From positions 62,001 to 126,000 of the forward strand of contig NZ_JAKRNJ010000002.1 in assembly GCF_022346925.1 (NCBI RefSeq): DNA of 64,000 nt, in the 5' to 3' direction. The notes beneath the pieces are model-generated. The model ran no database searches and had not been told where the DNA came from. It worked only from the letters and a program-made list of their open reading frames with translations. Origin of the DNA: Microvirga sp. ACRRW. GTDB taxonomy: Bacteria > Pseudomonadota > Alphaproteobacteria > Rhizobiales > Beijerinckiaceae. Position numbers and translations under genes: made by a program. This document shows, piece after piece, positions 1 through 8,608 of the stretch; the first letter of the stretch is position 1; the number at the start of each line of letters is the position of its first letter.

Positions 1-1
1 C

Positions 2-925
2 ATGACCTTCGGTCTTCCGTTCCTGTCTGACGGTATTGATTTCGCGGTGCTCGCCATGGGCATCTTCGGCATCGCCGAGATCATGCGCAATCTCGACCAT
101 ACCGAGCATCGCGACGTGGTGCGCCAGTCCATCGGACGTCTGCTGCCGAACAAGGACGACTTCAAGCAAGCCTACAAGCCTGCGATCCGCGGCACGATCA
201 TCGGCGCCATTCTCGGCATCCTGCCCGGCAACGGCGCCGTGCTCGGGCCGTTCGCGTCCTATACGCTGGAGAAGAAGCTCGCGAAGGATCCGCGCCGCTT
301 CGGCCGCGGCGCCATCGAAGGCGTAGCAGGGCCTGAATCCGCCAACAATGCGGGCGCGCAGACCTCGTTCATTCCGCTGCTCACGCTTGGCATTCCGCCA
401 AATGCGGTCATGGCACTCATGGTCGGCGCCATGACGATCCACGGCATCATCCCGGGCCCACAGGTCATGACCAAGAACCCGAACCTGTTCTGGGGCATGA
501 TCGCTTCCATGTGGGTCGGCAACCTGATGCTGCTCATCATCAACCTGCCGCTCGTCGGCATGTGGGTGCGTTTGCTGAAGGTGCCTTATCGCCTGCTGTT
601 CCCAGCGATCCTGATGTTCTGCTGCATCGGCATCTACTCCATCAACTCGCTACCGACGGACGTGATGTTCATCGCGCTCTTCGGGCTCGTCGGCTACACG
701 CTGATGAAGTTCGGCTTCGAGCCTGCTCCCATGCTGCTCGGCTTCGTGCTGGGCAAGCTGATGGAAGAGAATTTGCGCCGCGCGCTCATCATCTCGCGCG
801 GGTCTCTGGAAACCTTCATCGAGCGCCCGGTCAGCGCGGGCCTGCTCGCTGTTTCCGCAATTCTGCTGGTCATCGCGCTCCTGCCCTCCATACGAAAGGG
901 GAGGGACGAGGTGTTCACGGAGTAG
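2..925 (+). CDS. TctA-family tripartite tricarboxylate transporter permease, C-terminal part
   Basis: This is the large membrane subunit of a tripartite tricarboxylate transporter (TTT), which imports carboxylates with a periplasmic binding protein. About 307 residues are present against a usual 500, so the gene begins upstream of the window and the first ATG here is internal. TctA hallmarks are visible: the Gly/Pro-rich stretch GAILGILPGNGAVLGPFASY, the segment GVAGPESANNAGAQTS and the motif GIPPNAVMALMVGAMTIHG. At least six hydrophobic segments follow, including a C-terminal one. The binding-protein gene starts 61 bp downstream and is probably co-transcribed. The substrate cannot be read from the sequence. 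Confidence 0.9.
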   Translation: MTFGLPFLSDGIDFAVLAMGIFGIAEIMRNLDHTEHRDVVRQSIGRLLPNKDDFKQAYKPAIRGTIIGAILGILPGNGAVLGPFASYTLEKKLAKDPRRFGRGAIEGVAGPESANNAGAQTSFIPLLTLGIPPNAVMALMVGAMTIHGIIPGPQVMTKNPNLFWGMIASMWVGNLMLLIINLPLVGMWVRLLKVPYRLLFPAILMFCCIGIYSINSLPTDVMFIALFGLVGYTLMKFGFEPAPMLLGFVLGKLMEENLRRALIISRGSLETFIERPVSAGLLAVSAILLVIALLPSIRKGRDEVFTE

Positions 926-986
926 CTTGCCTTCGGGGCCATGCTGCCCACAATGTAAGCCCATAACTTTCCTAGGGAGGAACTTG

Positions 987-1961
987 ATGAAGAAAATCGC
1001 ATTGGCTCTCGCCGCTGTGGCCGGTCTCGCCGCAACGGGCGCGCAGGCTCAGAACTATCCGACGCGCCCGATCACCATGATCGTGCCTTTCGCGGCCGGT
1101 GGACCGACGGATGTCGTAGCCCGTATCGTGACCGACCACATGTCCCGCACGCTCGGTCAACAGATCGTGATCGAAAACGTGGCAGGAGCAGGCGGTACCA
1201 CGGGCATCACCCGTGCTGCCCAGTCGCAGCCCGACGGCTACACCATCATGATGGGTCACATGGGCACGCACGGCGCTGCTCCCGCCCTCTATCCCAATCT
1301 TAAATACGATCCGACGAAGGATTTCGCCGCCATCGGCATGGCCGCAGGCACGCCCATTGTCATCGTGGCCAAGAAGGACTTCCCGGCCAACGATCTGAAG
1401 GGCTTCCTCGACTACATGAAGACCAATGCCGAGAAGGTGAACATGGCCCATGCAGGCGTGGGCTCGGTCTCCCACTCGACGGGTATCCTGTTCAATTCGA
1501 TCATCAAGGTGAAACCCACCATGGTGGCCTATCGCGGCACGGGCCCGGCCCTGAACGATCTCATGGCCAACACGGTCGATTACATGACCGACCAGATCGT
1601 CAACGTGGCTCCGCAGATCCAGGGCGGCAACATCAAGGCCTTCGCCATCGCGACTCCTGAGCGTTCGCCCGTTCTGCCGAACGTGCCCACCACCAAGGAA
1701 GCCGGCCTCGGCGATTATCAGGTCAGCGCCTGGAATGCCGTGTTCGCTCCGAAGGGCACGCCCCCGGATGTGGTGAAGAAGCTCAATGAGGCTCTCGTGA
1801 AGTCTCTCGACGACGAGAACACCAAGAAGCGCCTGCTGGAGCTGGGCGGCGTTCTGCCGAGCGCCGAGGAGAAGACCCCAGAAGGCCTCCAAAAGCTCGT
1901 CGACAGCGAAGTGGCCCGTTGGACCCCGGTCCTCAAGGCCGCCGGAGCCTCGGCCGAGTAA
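987..1961 (+). CDS. TctC/Bug-family tripartite tricarboxylate transporter substrate-binding protein
   Basis: This is a periplasmic solute-binding protein of the Bug family (324 aa), the partner of the TctA permease just upstream. A Sec signal peptide with an AQA cleavage site near residue 20 is followed by the typical start of the mature protein, YPTRPITMIVPFAAGGPTD, which forms the first ligand loop. The later segment AYRGTGPALNDLMANTVD is also family-typical. The start at 987 is chosen over longer in-frame starts because AGGGAGG lies seven bases upstream and the signal peptide begins there. The ligand is probably a small carboxylate but is not identifiable. Confidence 0.92.
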   Translation: MKKIALALAAVAGLAATGAQAQNYPTRPITMIVPFAAGGPTDVVARIVTDHMSRTLGQQIVIENVAGAGGTTGITRAAQSQPDGYTIMMGHMGTHGAAPALYPNLKYDPTKDFAAIGMAAGTPIVIVAKKDFPANDLKGFLDYMKTNAEKVNMAHAGVGSVSHSTGILFNSIIKVKPTMVAYRGTGPALNDLMANTVDYMTDQIVNVAPQIQGGNIKAFAIATPERSPVLPNVPTTKEAGLGDYQVSAWNAVFAPKGTPPDVVKKLNEALVKSLDDENTKKRLLELGGVLPSAEEKTPEGLQKLVDSEVARWTPVLKAAGASAE

Positions 1962-1984
1962 GGCTTTTCGGTCTAACCCTTTGA

Positions 1985-2011
1985 AACGGCGGGCCCTTTG
2001 GTCCGCCGTTA
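1985..2011 (+). terminator. Rho-independent terminator after tctC
   Basis: An 11-pair stem (AACGGCGGGCC with GGTCCGCCGTT, one G-U) with a four-base loop begins 23 bp after the tctC stop. It is followed by an AT-rich tail (atcattt) rather than a clean T-run. Confidence 0.7.
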
Positions 2012-2082
2012 TCATTTCTGCCCCTGCGACCGCAAAGAAGCCTTGAAATTGATCGCAGCCGCGATTACACCCTGCCTCACGT

Positions 2083-2159
2083 GCAGCCGTAGCTCAGTTG
2101 GTTAGAGCACCAGATTGTGGATCTGGGGGTCCCCCGTTCGAGCCGGGGCGGCTGTACCA
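2083..2159 (+). tRNA. tRNA-His (GTG anticodon), lacking genomic G-1
   Basis: A full cloverleaf can be drawn. The acceptor stem is GCAGCCG/CGGCTGT, the D-arm is AGCTCAGTTGGTTAGAGC, the anticodon arm is CCAGA-TTGTGGA-TCTGG with anticodon GTG, and the T-loop is TTCGAGCC. The 3' CCA is encoded at 2157-2159. The base before position 1 is T, not the G-1 that is nearly universal in tRNA-His. Position 1 pairs with 72 as G-U and the discriminator is A73. This is the distinctive alphaproteobacterial form of tRNA-His, and the window also contains hisS. Confidence 0.97.
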
Positions 2160-2181
2160 TCCTCTTCGAGGGACAGACCGA

Positions 2182-2211
2182 GGTCAGCGGCGCGATGCCC
2201 TGGCCTTTTTT
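2182..2211 (+). terminator. Terminator after tRNA-His
   Basis: GGTCAG (2182-2187) pairs with CTGGCC (2200-2205, one G-U) and is followed directly by six T residues, 23 bp after the tRNA 3' end. The loop is large, so the call is moderate. I see no gene from here to 2464. Confidence 0.55.
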
Positions 2212-2464
2212 ATTGCCATGAGCGCTTCATGGCTTTGAGATGGCACCGCCTGTTTCAGAAAGCCTCCGATACTGCCAAGCTCTTCGGGAGTAGCGGGATC
2301 AATTGCGGTTGTCGCCTGTGCCGTTACTCGAGGAGGTTTCAGTCACCTGCTTTGGCAAAAGCGAGGTATGGCAAAATAGAGGTATGTTGACAGTTCGCCC
2401 CATCCGAACGCTGATAACATCGAACAAACCTATCGAACTTCGGTATCTTTAGGCGGGGCTCTCT

Positions 2465-3220
2465 ATGATCAGCAAACCTTTCATCAGGCCTTTGCTACGG
2501 CGTGCGGCTGGCTTTGGCTTGGGCGAGTATGTGCTGAGGGTTATGACGGAACCCCCCATTGGATCGGTCGATTGGGCTACTCTGCGCCGTCCGATTCCGG
2601 TCAGCCGCTGGTTCGGTTACGACCGTGGCAAGCCCGTCGACCGCGTGTTCATCGAAGACTATCTCGAGCGCAATGCCCCGCGCATCCAGGGAGCCGTCCT
2701 CGAGATTGCTGAGGATACCTACACAAAGCGTTTCGGGAACGGGAAGGTGACATCCATCGATGTGCTTCACGCCGTGCCGGGAAATCCTTGCGCAACCATC
2801 GTTGCCGATCTGACCGATGCGCCTCACATTGCCGACGAGTCCTTTGATTGCATCATCTTCACTCAAACGATGCAGATGATCTACGACCTTCCGGCCGCGG
2901 TTCAAACGCTGCATCGCATTCTCAAGCCGGGCGGGTGCGTTATCGCGACATTGCCAGGGATTACACAGATCAGTCGCATCGATATGGAGAAATGGGGCGA
3001 TTTCTGGCGCTTCACGAGCGCAAGCGGCCAGAGAATCTTCGAGGAAGCTTTTTCCAAGGAAAATATTTCGCTGGACACTTACGGCAACATTGTTGCCGCA
3101 GTCGCTCTTCTGCACGGCTTGGCGAGCGAAGACCTCAAGGAGGATGAACTCAAGATCCGTGATCCCGATTATCAGGTCGTGATCGGAGTTTGCGCAACCA
3201 AGAGTCTGAGCACCAGCTGA
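2465..3220 (+). CDS. Class I SAM-dependent methyltransferase (Methyltransf_11-like)
   Basis: A soluble 251-aa protein with a SAM-methyltransferase core. The motif I region VLEIAEDTYTKRFG is near residue 79. The acidic strand-4 motif SFDCIIFTQTMQMIYD is at about 127-142. HRILKPGGCVIATLPG, at about 154-169, is the classic post-motif of Methyltransf_11 enzymes. Motif I lacks the usual GxGxG, as in many homologues found in glycan or surface-polymer clusters. No such cluster is visible here and the substrate is unknown. The ribosome-binding site is weak (GGCGGGG). Base composition is lower in G+C than the flanking transport genes, which may hint at transfer next to the tRNA. Confidence 0.75.
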   Translation: MISKPFIRPLLRRAAGFGLGEYVLRVMTEPPIGSVDWATLRRPIPVSRWFGYDRGKPVDRVFIEDYLERNAPRIQGAVLEIAEDTYTKRFGNGKVTSIDVLHAVPGNPCATIVADLTDAPHIADESFDCIIFTQTMQMIYDLPAAVQTLHRILKPGGCVIATLPGITQISRIDMEKWGDFWRFTSASGQRIFEEAFSKENISLDTYGNIVAAVALLHGLASEDLKEDELKIRDPDYQVVIGVCATKSLSTS

Positions 3221-3221
3221 C

Positions 3222-3518
3222 TTATCGGGCCGCCGTCATTCCGGCCGCTTCCGGAACCGGACTTTTGGTCAGAACGATCTTGTCGGCACGGCTGCAAGAG
3301 ACCGTGACGAAACCGTCAGAGGCATTGATCCGCACGGTCGTTTCCTCGTCATTGTTGACGAGCTGAACCGGGGCCTCACCCATTTCCTGAGCCGTCTCTG
3401 CAATAATGGAAAGGCACTCGGAATAGGGCATGGCGGCAACACGCGTGTTAGCCTCCTCGGCGTGAGCTGAAAAGATTCCGAGAGTGCTGAGCAGGGATGC
3501 CACTACCAAGGCTCGCAT
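3222..3518 (-). CDS. Small exported protein of unknown function
   Basis: A 98-aa protein with a clear Sec signal peptide (MRALVVASLLSTLGIFSAHA) and a short mature domain with two cysteines. I do not recognise a family. The internal start at 3518 is preferred over an upstream in-frame start because GAGGA lies just before it and the signal sequence begins there. It converges on the methyltransferase gene with a one-base gap and no visible terminator between them. Confidence 0.6.
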   Translation of the reverse strand: MRALVVASLLSTLGIFSAHAEEANTRVAAMPYSECLSIIAETAQEMGEAPVQLVNNDEETTVRINASDGFVTVSCSRADKIVLTKSPVPEAAGMTAAR

Positions 3519-3662
3519 CGATCTGTCCTCCAACGCCCGGAGATCACCACGCCCGAGGTCTTGCCGCTGTGCCATATCACACATGAAGGCAACGTGCGCG
3601 ATCCGTGACCCGTTCCTGCCGTCGATGTCGCAGGAAGAAAAGCTCTCAGTTGTGGAGAAAGC

Positions 3663-3830
3663 TTAGCCGCTCGATTCTTTAAGGTTTGCAAACATCTCGC
3701 GGCCACGCTGTTCGGCCTGCTCCAACGCTTGCGCAAGAAGAAGACGTGTCTGCAGTGCCGCTGCCTGATCCTTTTTGGCGAGTGCAGCAAGAATCTTTTC
3801 TGCTTCCGCTTCGTGGTGCTTGTCGGGCAT
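3663..3830 (-). CDS. Small Ala/Glu-rich helical protein (55 aa), unknown function
   Basis: This short gene begins MPDKHHEAEAEKILAALAKK and ends QRGREMFANLKESSG. It is charged, alanine-rich and predicted to be almost all helix. AGGAG lies eight bases upstream of the ATG. A promoter-like element resembling the EcfG general-stress site ends about 37 bp upstream, giving a sensible 5' leader of about 30 nt. Small helical stress proteins of this kind are common in Hyphomicrobiales. No family name can be given. Confidence 0.6.
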   Translation of the reverse strand: MPDKHHEAEAEKILAALAKKDQAAALQTRLLLAQALEQAEQRGREMFANLKESSG

Positions 3831-3866
3831 GGAGCTTTCTCCTCAAACTCTTGTGTCAGTTTCTCC

Positions 3867-3892
3867 AACAGCCAGGCATGAGCCGGGGTTCC
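3867..3892 (-). promoter_or_regulatory. EcfG-like promoter for the 55-aa gene
   Basis: On the minus strand GGAAC (3892-3888) is followed after exactly 17 bases by TGTT (3870-3867). The published EcfG consensus in alphaproteobacteria is GGAAC-N16/17-CGTT, so only one core base differs. Confidence 0.45.
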
Positions 3893-4188
3893 TGGGCGAA
3901 ACGTTATGTCGAAAAGCTTGGCTATGCGGCAAGGTGCGCCTTGCGCTCGCGCGTCAAATGTAAGACAGTTCCATTAAGAGCGGGAAGCGTGTCGCCAACG
4001 GGCTCTTTCGTGACCTGTTTTCCTCTTCATGCCAGCCTTCAGTCATTGCGTCGCGATGCTGGTCGGACCTCGTTCCGAGCGGCAGACAAATTCCTGTCGA
4101 TCCGTCTCCATTGCCTTACACGACTTCGATTCCCTTTGAAGTTTCGCATTCAGCCATGATTCATCCCAAAGCCATCAGGGGTGGTCCC
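3893..4188. other. Intergenic stretch with no recognised gene
   Basis: No reading frame here has a convincing ribosome-binding site or recognisable protein features. No hairpin terminator or repeat was seen. It may hold the promoter of the small plus-strand gene at 4189. Confidence 0.4.
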
Positions 4189-4404
4189 ATGAAAACTTGC
4201 GGACCAGAACCCTTGCAAGATGCCCTCGAACTCAGAGCCCACGTCCGGGGGCTGAAAGCGCTGCTCGAATTTCAGCGCTGGCAAATCGAGGTACTGAACG
4301 ACAGGCTCTACGCCTCGGAATCGGGAGGCACGGCGGCCAGGCGCCTCCTTGCTCTCAAGCAGAGCGAGACGGATATGGCGCGTCGGAAAAGATCCTCGCG
4401 TTAA
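4189..4404 (+). CDS. Small hypothetical protein (71 aa), probable helical coil
   Basis: A predicted soluble protein rich in Leu, Arg and Glu, with a heptad-like stretch (LELRAHVRGLKALLEFQRWQ) and a basic C-terminus (MARRKRSSR). GGGGTGG lies upstream of the chosen ATG; an earlier in-frame start has no such support. It ends 4 bp from the convergent PAS/GGDEF/EAL gene. No family is recognised. It is plausible but not certain as a gene. Confidence 0.45.
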   Translation: MKTCGPEPLQDALELRAHVRGLKALLEFQRWQIEVLNDRLYASESGGTAARRLLALKQSETDMARRKRSSR

Positions 4405-4407
4405 ACG

Positions 4408-7329
4408 CTATCCGCGTCTCTTCCTGGCTTTTGGAAACAATCCGTCGAGTTCGGGGATGTTGAGCTGACGCGGGTTCCAGGAGGACACCAGGTCCGGGAT
4501 GAGTCTGCTCGGGCTTGCCATGCCGAAAAGAAAACCCTGGCCGATGTCGCAGCCTTGGCTTCTCAGGAACGAAGCCTGCACGGCCGTTTCCACGCCTTCC
4601 GCGACCGTGACGATTCCAAGGCTCTTGCCCAGCCCGAGAACGGCCTGAAGGATTGCGGGATCGTCGGGATTGCCTGCGAGGTCGTTCACGAAGGAGCGGT
4701 CGATCTTGATGATGTCGACCGGGAACTGCTTGAGATGCGAGAGCGAGGCATAGCCCGTTCCGAAATCGTCGAGCGCAATCTTCACGCCCTCCTCGCTCAG
4801 CATGCGCAGGCTCTTCTCGATATATTCCGCGCCCCGGCCGAGGAACACCGTCTCGGTAACCTCGATCTCGAGGCAATGGTTCGGAATGTCAGCCGTCCGC
4901 AGACGCTCCAGAATGCGGTCTGCAAACTCCATGCCTCTGAATTCAGCTGCGGACGCATTGATGGCGACATGTCCGAAGGCAACGCCGTCCTGTAGCCAGC
5001 GGCGCATGTCACCGAAGACCATGTCGTGCATCTGCTTGCTCAGGGCAACCGCAAGATGCGGATCGTCAAAGGCTGCCTGAATGCTGCCCGGCAGCTCGAT
5101 GCCCGCGCGAGGATTGCGCCATCTGAGGAGCGCCTCGAAACCTGCAAGCGTGCCGGAGGACAGGTGGACCTTGGGTTGATAGAAGGGCTCGATGCTGCGT
5201 GCATCGATGGCTCCGCGCGCATTGTTGCGCATCTCTACCTTCTGCTGAGCCTCCGTTCGCATGGACGGCTCGAAGATCATCACCTTGTCCCGGCCCGTGG
5301 CTTTAGCCGTGTAGAGAGCAACATCCGCCTGCTTGAGAAGGTCGACCGTCTCCTCAGCGTGATCCGGCCAGATGCTGGCGCCGATGCTGGCATGGCAATC
5401 GAGCATGCGCCCCGCATAGGGCAGGGGTCTTTGCAACTGCTCCAGGATCGGGGCGATGATGGCCTTGACGTCCTGCTCGCCGTCGATGTTGGGAAGGATG
5501 ATGGCGAATTCATCGCCGCCATTGCGGGCAACGGTGTCGATGGGGCGCACAGTTGCGCTCAGACGATTTGCAACCGCCTGCAACACCGCGTCGCCTGCGT
5601 CGTGGCCCAAAGTATCGTTGATCTCTTTCAAGTGGTCCACATCGAGGATCATCAGGCCGAGCTTGCGTCCTTTGCCGGTGGATTCCTCAAGGGCCTTGTT
5701 CAGACGGATCTGGAAAAGCGCGCGGTTGGGCAATCGCGTCAGGTGATCGTGATGGGCTGCCCAGATGATTTTCTCCTCGGCTTCCTTCTGCGCCGTGACG
5801 TCGCTGATGATGCCCTCCAGGAAGAGCGGCTCGCCGGAGGCGTCATAGATGCATTGCCCACGATCGGCCACCCAGCGGACTTCCCCCGCTCGGGTCGTGA
5901 TGCGGTACGTGATGTTGAAGACCTGCTTCCTCGGAATGCTCTCCAGGATCGCTTCCTCGGTCATTCGCACATCATCCGGATGAATGATTTCGCCCCAGGT
6001 GAGCTTGTTCTCCAGAAATTCGCTGGCGGCGTAACCGCTCAACGCTTCCGCGCCTTCGCTGATGAAGGTGAAGGGCCACGGAGCGGCGATGCTGCACTGG
6101 TAGACAAGGCCCGGGAGGTTATCGATGAGGGTATCGAGCTGGCGCTTGCTCTCGATGAGATCGGCCTCTGCCTGCAGGCGCTCCGTCAGGTCGCGGGAGA
6201 TGCCGACCACGCCGACGATCTCGTCATTCTGTCGCCATGGCACCTTCACGGTCTGGAATTGACGGGGCGTTCCCCGCACGGAAATCACTTCGTCGATGGT
6301 GATCGGCTCGCCCGTGGCCAGCACATGCCGGTCGGACTGGGGATGAATGTCGGTTGGATCGTCCGAGAAGATTTCTCTGTCGACCGCTCCCTCGACTGGT
6401 CCGATGATTTCACTCAAGCGGCGGTTGGAGAACACGAAGCGGCCTTCCCGGTTCTTCACGAAAATCAGATCCTGGATGCTGTCGATGACAACCTGAACCA
6501 GGTTTCTGCTCTCGCGCGCCTTGTCTTCCGCCGTCTTGCGGTCGTGGATATCTTCGGCGACCGTAATCGTCGAGACTGGCCGTCCTGCCTCGTCGCACAC
6601 GAAGCTGACATTGACTGCGCACCATATGGCTGTGCCGTCGGGGCGCACATAACGCTTCTCGATTTGGAACGGTTCGGCTTTTTCCAGCTGCTTCAGAAAG
6701 ATGGCCGTGTTCCAACCGATATCCTCCTGGTGGGTGAAGGCCCGCATCGGCAGTCCGTCCAACTCCTCCCGGCTGCGTCCCACGATGTCGCAATAGCGCT
6801 GATTGACCATCAGCACCCGATGATTGAGATCCCGGTGCAGGATGCCCACCATGGTCTGTCCGAAGACGGTGGCAAGCTGCCTCTCTCTGGTCTGCAGGGC
6901 TTCGTCGGCGGCGCGCCGTTCGGTGATGTTGCGGAAGATCACCATGAGGTCGCTGCCCACGGGCGTTGCCTGCACCTCATACCAGGCCGACAATGGTTCG
7001 AAATAGGCTTCGAAGATCCGCTGCGTGCGGTCCGCCATGGCACGGCGGTAATTCTCTTCGAAGATCGTGTCGCGCGCTTCGGGAAATCTCTCCCAGATGC
7101 AGCTACCGAGCATGTCCGTGCCGGATTTCAGCTCTGTTGCAGCCCGTGAATTGAAAAATATGAAGCGCCAATCGCTGTCGAGGAAGAAAAGGCAGTCCGA
7201 CGTACTTTCCACGAACGCGCGCGCATAGTTCGACAGCCCAAAGGAGAGGGGAGTTTCATCCTGGATGTGGAGCTGCTCACGCGTGCTGGATAAGCGCTGA
7301 CGCAGCCATGAATGACCCCAAAGACGCAT
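4408..7329 (-). CDS. Multi-PAS GGDEF-EAL cyclic-di-GMP signalling protein
   Basis: A 973-aa cytoplasmic protein without membrane segments. It has four PAS/PAC sensory modules over about residues 30-550, then GGDEF at 604-608 and EAL at 732-734. The diguanylate cyclase core is intact (LDVDHLKEINDTLGHDAGD, NGGDEF). The phosphodiesterase core also keeps its key motifs: FEALLRW, EVTETVF, DDFGTGYASLSHLK, KIDRSFV and VAEGVET. It could make or degrade c-di-GMP depending on the signal sensed by the PAS domains. It is transcribed alone and converges on a small gene. Ligand and cofactor are unknown. Confidence 0.93.
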   Translation of the reverse strand: MRLWGHSWLRQRLSSTREQLHIQDETPLSFGLSNYARAFVESTSDCLFFLDSDWRFIFFNSRAATELKSGTDMLGSCIWERFPEARDTIFEENYRRAMADRTQRIFEAYFEPLSAWYEVQATPVGSDLMVIFRNITERRAADEALQTRERQLATVFGQTMVGILHRDLNHRVLMVNQRYCDIVGRSREELDGLPMRAFTHQEDIGWNTAIFLKQLEKAEPFQIEKRYVRPDGTAIWCAVNVSFVCDEAGRPVSTITVAEDIHDRKTAEDKARESRNLVQVVIDSIQDLIFVKNREGRFVFSNRRLSEIIGPVEGAVDREIFSDDPTDIHPQSDRHVLATGEPITIDEVISVRGTPRQFQTVKVPWRQNDEIVGVVGISRDLTERLQAEADLIESKRQLDTLIDNLPGLVYQCSIAAPWPFTFISEGAEALSGYAASEFLENKLTWGEIIHPDDVRMTEEAILESIPRKQVFNITYRITTRAGEVRWVADRGQCIYDASGEPLFLEGIISDVTAQKEAEEKIIWAAHHDHLTRLPNRALFQIRLNKALEESTGKGRKLGLMILDVDHLKEINDTLGHDAGDAVLQAVANRLSATVRPIDTVARNGGDEFAIILPNIDGEQDVKAIIAPILEQLQRPLPYAGRMLDCHASIGASIWPDHAEETVDLLKQADVALYTAKATGRDKVMIFEPSMRTEAQQKVEMRNNARGAIDARSIEPFYQPKVHLSSGTLAGFEALLRWRNPRAGIELPGSIQAAFDDPHLAVALSKQMHDMVFGDMRRWLQDGVAFGHVAINASAAEFRGMEFADRILERLRTADIPNHCLEIEVTETVFLGRGAEYIEKSLRMLSEEGVKIALDDFGTGYASLSHLKQFPVDIIKIDRSFVNDLAGNPDDPAILQAVLGLGKSLGIVTVAEGVETAVQASFLRSQGCDIGQGFLFGMASPSRLIPDLVSSWNPRQLNIPELDGLFPKARKRRG

Positions 7330-7554
7330 GAAGCGGCACTCTTGAAACTATTCGCAGCCTAGGGACTGAGAAAAATTATTCTTGGTTTTGATCTGTCCTG
7401 CGCTCAAGCAGGGTGAATGTCCAGTGTTGTCAATGCGGTAAATTATGACGTCGTCCCTTGCCGCGATGCAACCCTCAAAAAGCATAATGGCGTGCGGGTC
7501 TCATCGAAGCAACGGAATATCGTGTGATCTCTGAAGTCGAGCCTTCGGCAAACA

Positions 7555-7584
7555 AAAAGGCCCGGCGAAAACGCCGGGCCTTTT
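7555..7584 (-). terminator. Terminator after the outer-membrane protein gene
   Basis: A 13-pair stem (AAAAGGCCCGGCG / CGCCGGGCCTTTT) with a four-base loop lies 22 bp beyond the stop of the beta-barrel gene. It is symmetrical and could stop transcription from either strand. Confidence 0.9.
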
Positions 7585-7606
7585 CAATTTTAAGATGCTT
7601 GATGGC

Positions 7607-8320
7607 TTAGTTGAACTTGTAGTTCAGGCCAGCGCGCACCACGCCGAATTCCGTGTCGCGGCGAATGTTCACGCGGTCGGCCTGGGTGTAGTTGTCGCTG
7701 GTGTCGAGGTTCACGTAGAGACCTTCGACCTTCGCGGTGAACTGGTTGGTGAGGGCGTATTCGACGCCGCCGCCCACGGTCCAGCCCCAGTTGTTGCTGT
7801 TGCCGCGATGGAAGCCGAGCTCGGTGTCGAGGGCCTTGTTGCCGCCGATGTCGCCGTAAGCGAAGCCTGCGGTGCCGAACACGAGAGCGCGGTCGAAAGC
7901 GACACCGGCGCGACCGCGGATCGTGCCGAAGTAGCCGTCCGAGTCGCCGGCATAATAGGTGCTGCCGTAGGACGAGCCCTTGTTGCCGACAGCGGCGTAC
8001 TGGAGGTCAGTCTCGGCGCCGATGACGAACATGCCGAACTGATAGTTGTAGCCTGCCTGAGCGCCGCCGACGAAGCCGCCCTTGCCGCGACCGGGCACGC
8101 CGAAGGCCGGGTCATAGTAGCGGCTGGTGCCGGTGCTCCAGCCGTAGCCGGCGTTCACGCCTGCATAGAAGCCGCTCCACGTGAAGACGGGCATGGCGTT
8201 GTAGGCGGGAGCCGGAGCGTAGCGCGAAGGAAGGTCGGCTGCCTGGGCGGTCGATGCGGCAATGGCAAGGGCTGCGCTGGCAGCGAGAAGAGCGAGAGAG
8301 GAGTTACGCATTACATTCAT
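7607..8320 (-). CDS. Outer-membrane beta-barrel protein (Omp25/Omp31-like)
   Basis: A 237-aa exported protein. The signal peptide (RNSSLALLAASAALAIAAS...AQA) is followed by ADLPSRYAPAPAYN, then a small 8-stranded barrel typical of rhizobial Omp25/Omp31/RopB porin-like proteins. FTWSGFYAGVNAGYGW marks the first strand and the C-terminus GVVRAGLNYKFN ends in the aromatic residue needed for BAM insertion. Starts at 8320 (MNVM...) or 8311 are both possible; 8320 is taken. It likely supports envelope integrity and may be a surface antigen. It is a single-gene unit with its own terminator. Confidence 0.88.
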   Translation of the reverse strand: MNVMRNSSLALLAASAALAIAASTAQAADLPSRYAPAPAYNAMPVFTWSGFYAGVNAGYGWSTGTSRYYDPAFGVPGRGKGGFVGGAQAGYNYQFGMFVIGAETDLQYAAVGNKGSSYGSTYYAGDSDGYFGTIRGRAGVAFDRALVFGTAGFAYGDIGGNKALDTELGFHRGNSNNWGWTVGGGVEYALTNQFTAKVEGLYVNLDTSDNYTQADRVNIRRDTEFGVVRAGLNYKFN

Positions 8321-8495
8321 TCCATTCTTGAACAACAAAACACGCTAGGCATTTCTTGCCTGTCCCCGGTGTAATAAGCTCCAAAGGGGTACCTCTGCAA
8401 TATGATTGCCTGGATTTGCTGGCGTCATGCTTGACGATTTATGAACGTTTACTTCTCATAAACCATGAGGCGCCTGGGTGATTGCTATGGCAGAT

Positions 8496-8588
8496 CTTTC
8501 GAGTAGGGATGGCGTTCTGAGTTAGACCAGCCGACTCGAAAGCCTAGAGACATAAGAAACTTTCGCCCTGCCTTCGGCGGGGCTTTTT
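8496..8588 (+). ncRNA. Candidate small RNA ending in a strong terminator
   Basis: No gene on the plus strand precedes this point, yet a perfect 9-bp inverted repeat (CTTTCGAGT at 8496-8504, ACTCGAAAG at 8534-8542) is followed by an 8-pair GC hairpin (8565-8583) and TTTTT. This is the arrangement of a trans-encoded sRNA 3' end. The 5' end and promoter are not defined, and the hairpin could instead terminate the Nudix transcript on the other strand, though its T-run points the other way. Confidence 0.35.
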
Positions 8589-8608
8589 CTTGTCTTTTTC
8601 CAAGCTCT

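Noticed and set aside
2115..2390. Reading frame overlapping tRNA-His
   Set aside because: It begins inside the tRNA and passes through its terminator; no ribosome-binding site or protein features.
3503..3868. 121-codon minus-strand frame overlapping the exported protein and the 55-aa gene
   Set aside because: Two better-supported genes lie here in another frame with ribosome-binding sites; this frame shows neither domain nor start signal.
2140..3890. Possible attachment-site repeat of the tRNA-His 3' end near 3880 (gagccgggg)
   Set aside because: Only nine bases match and no integrase is present, so no island was called.
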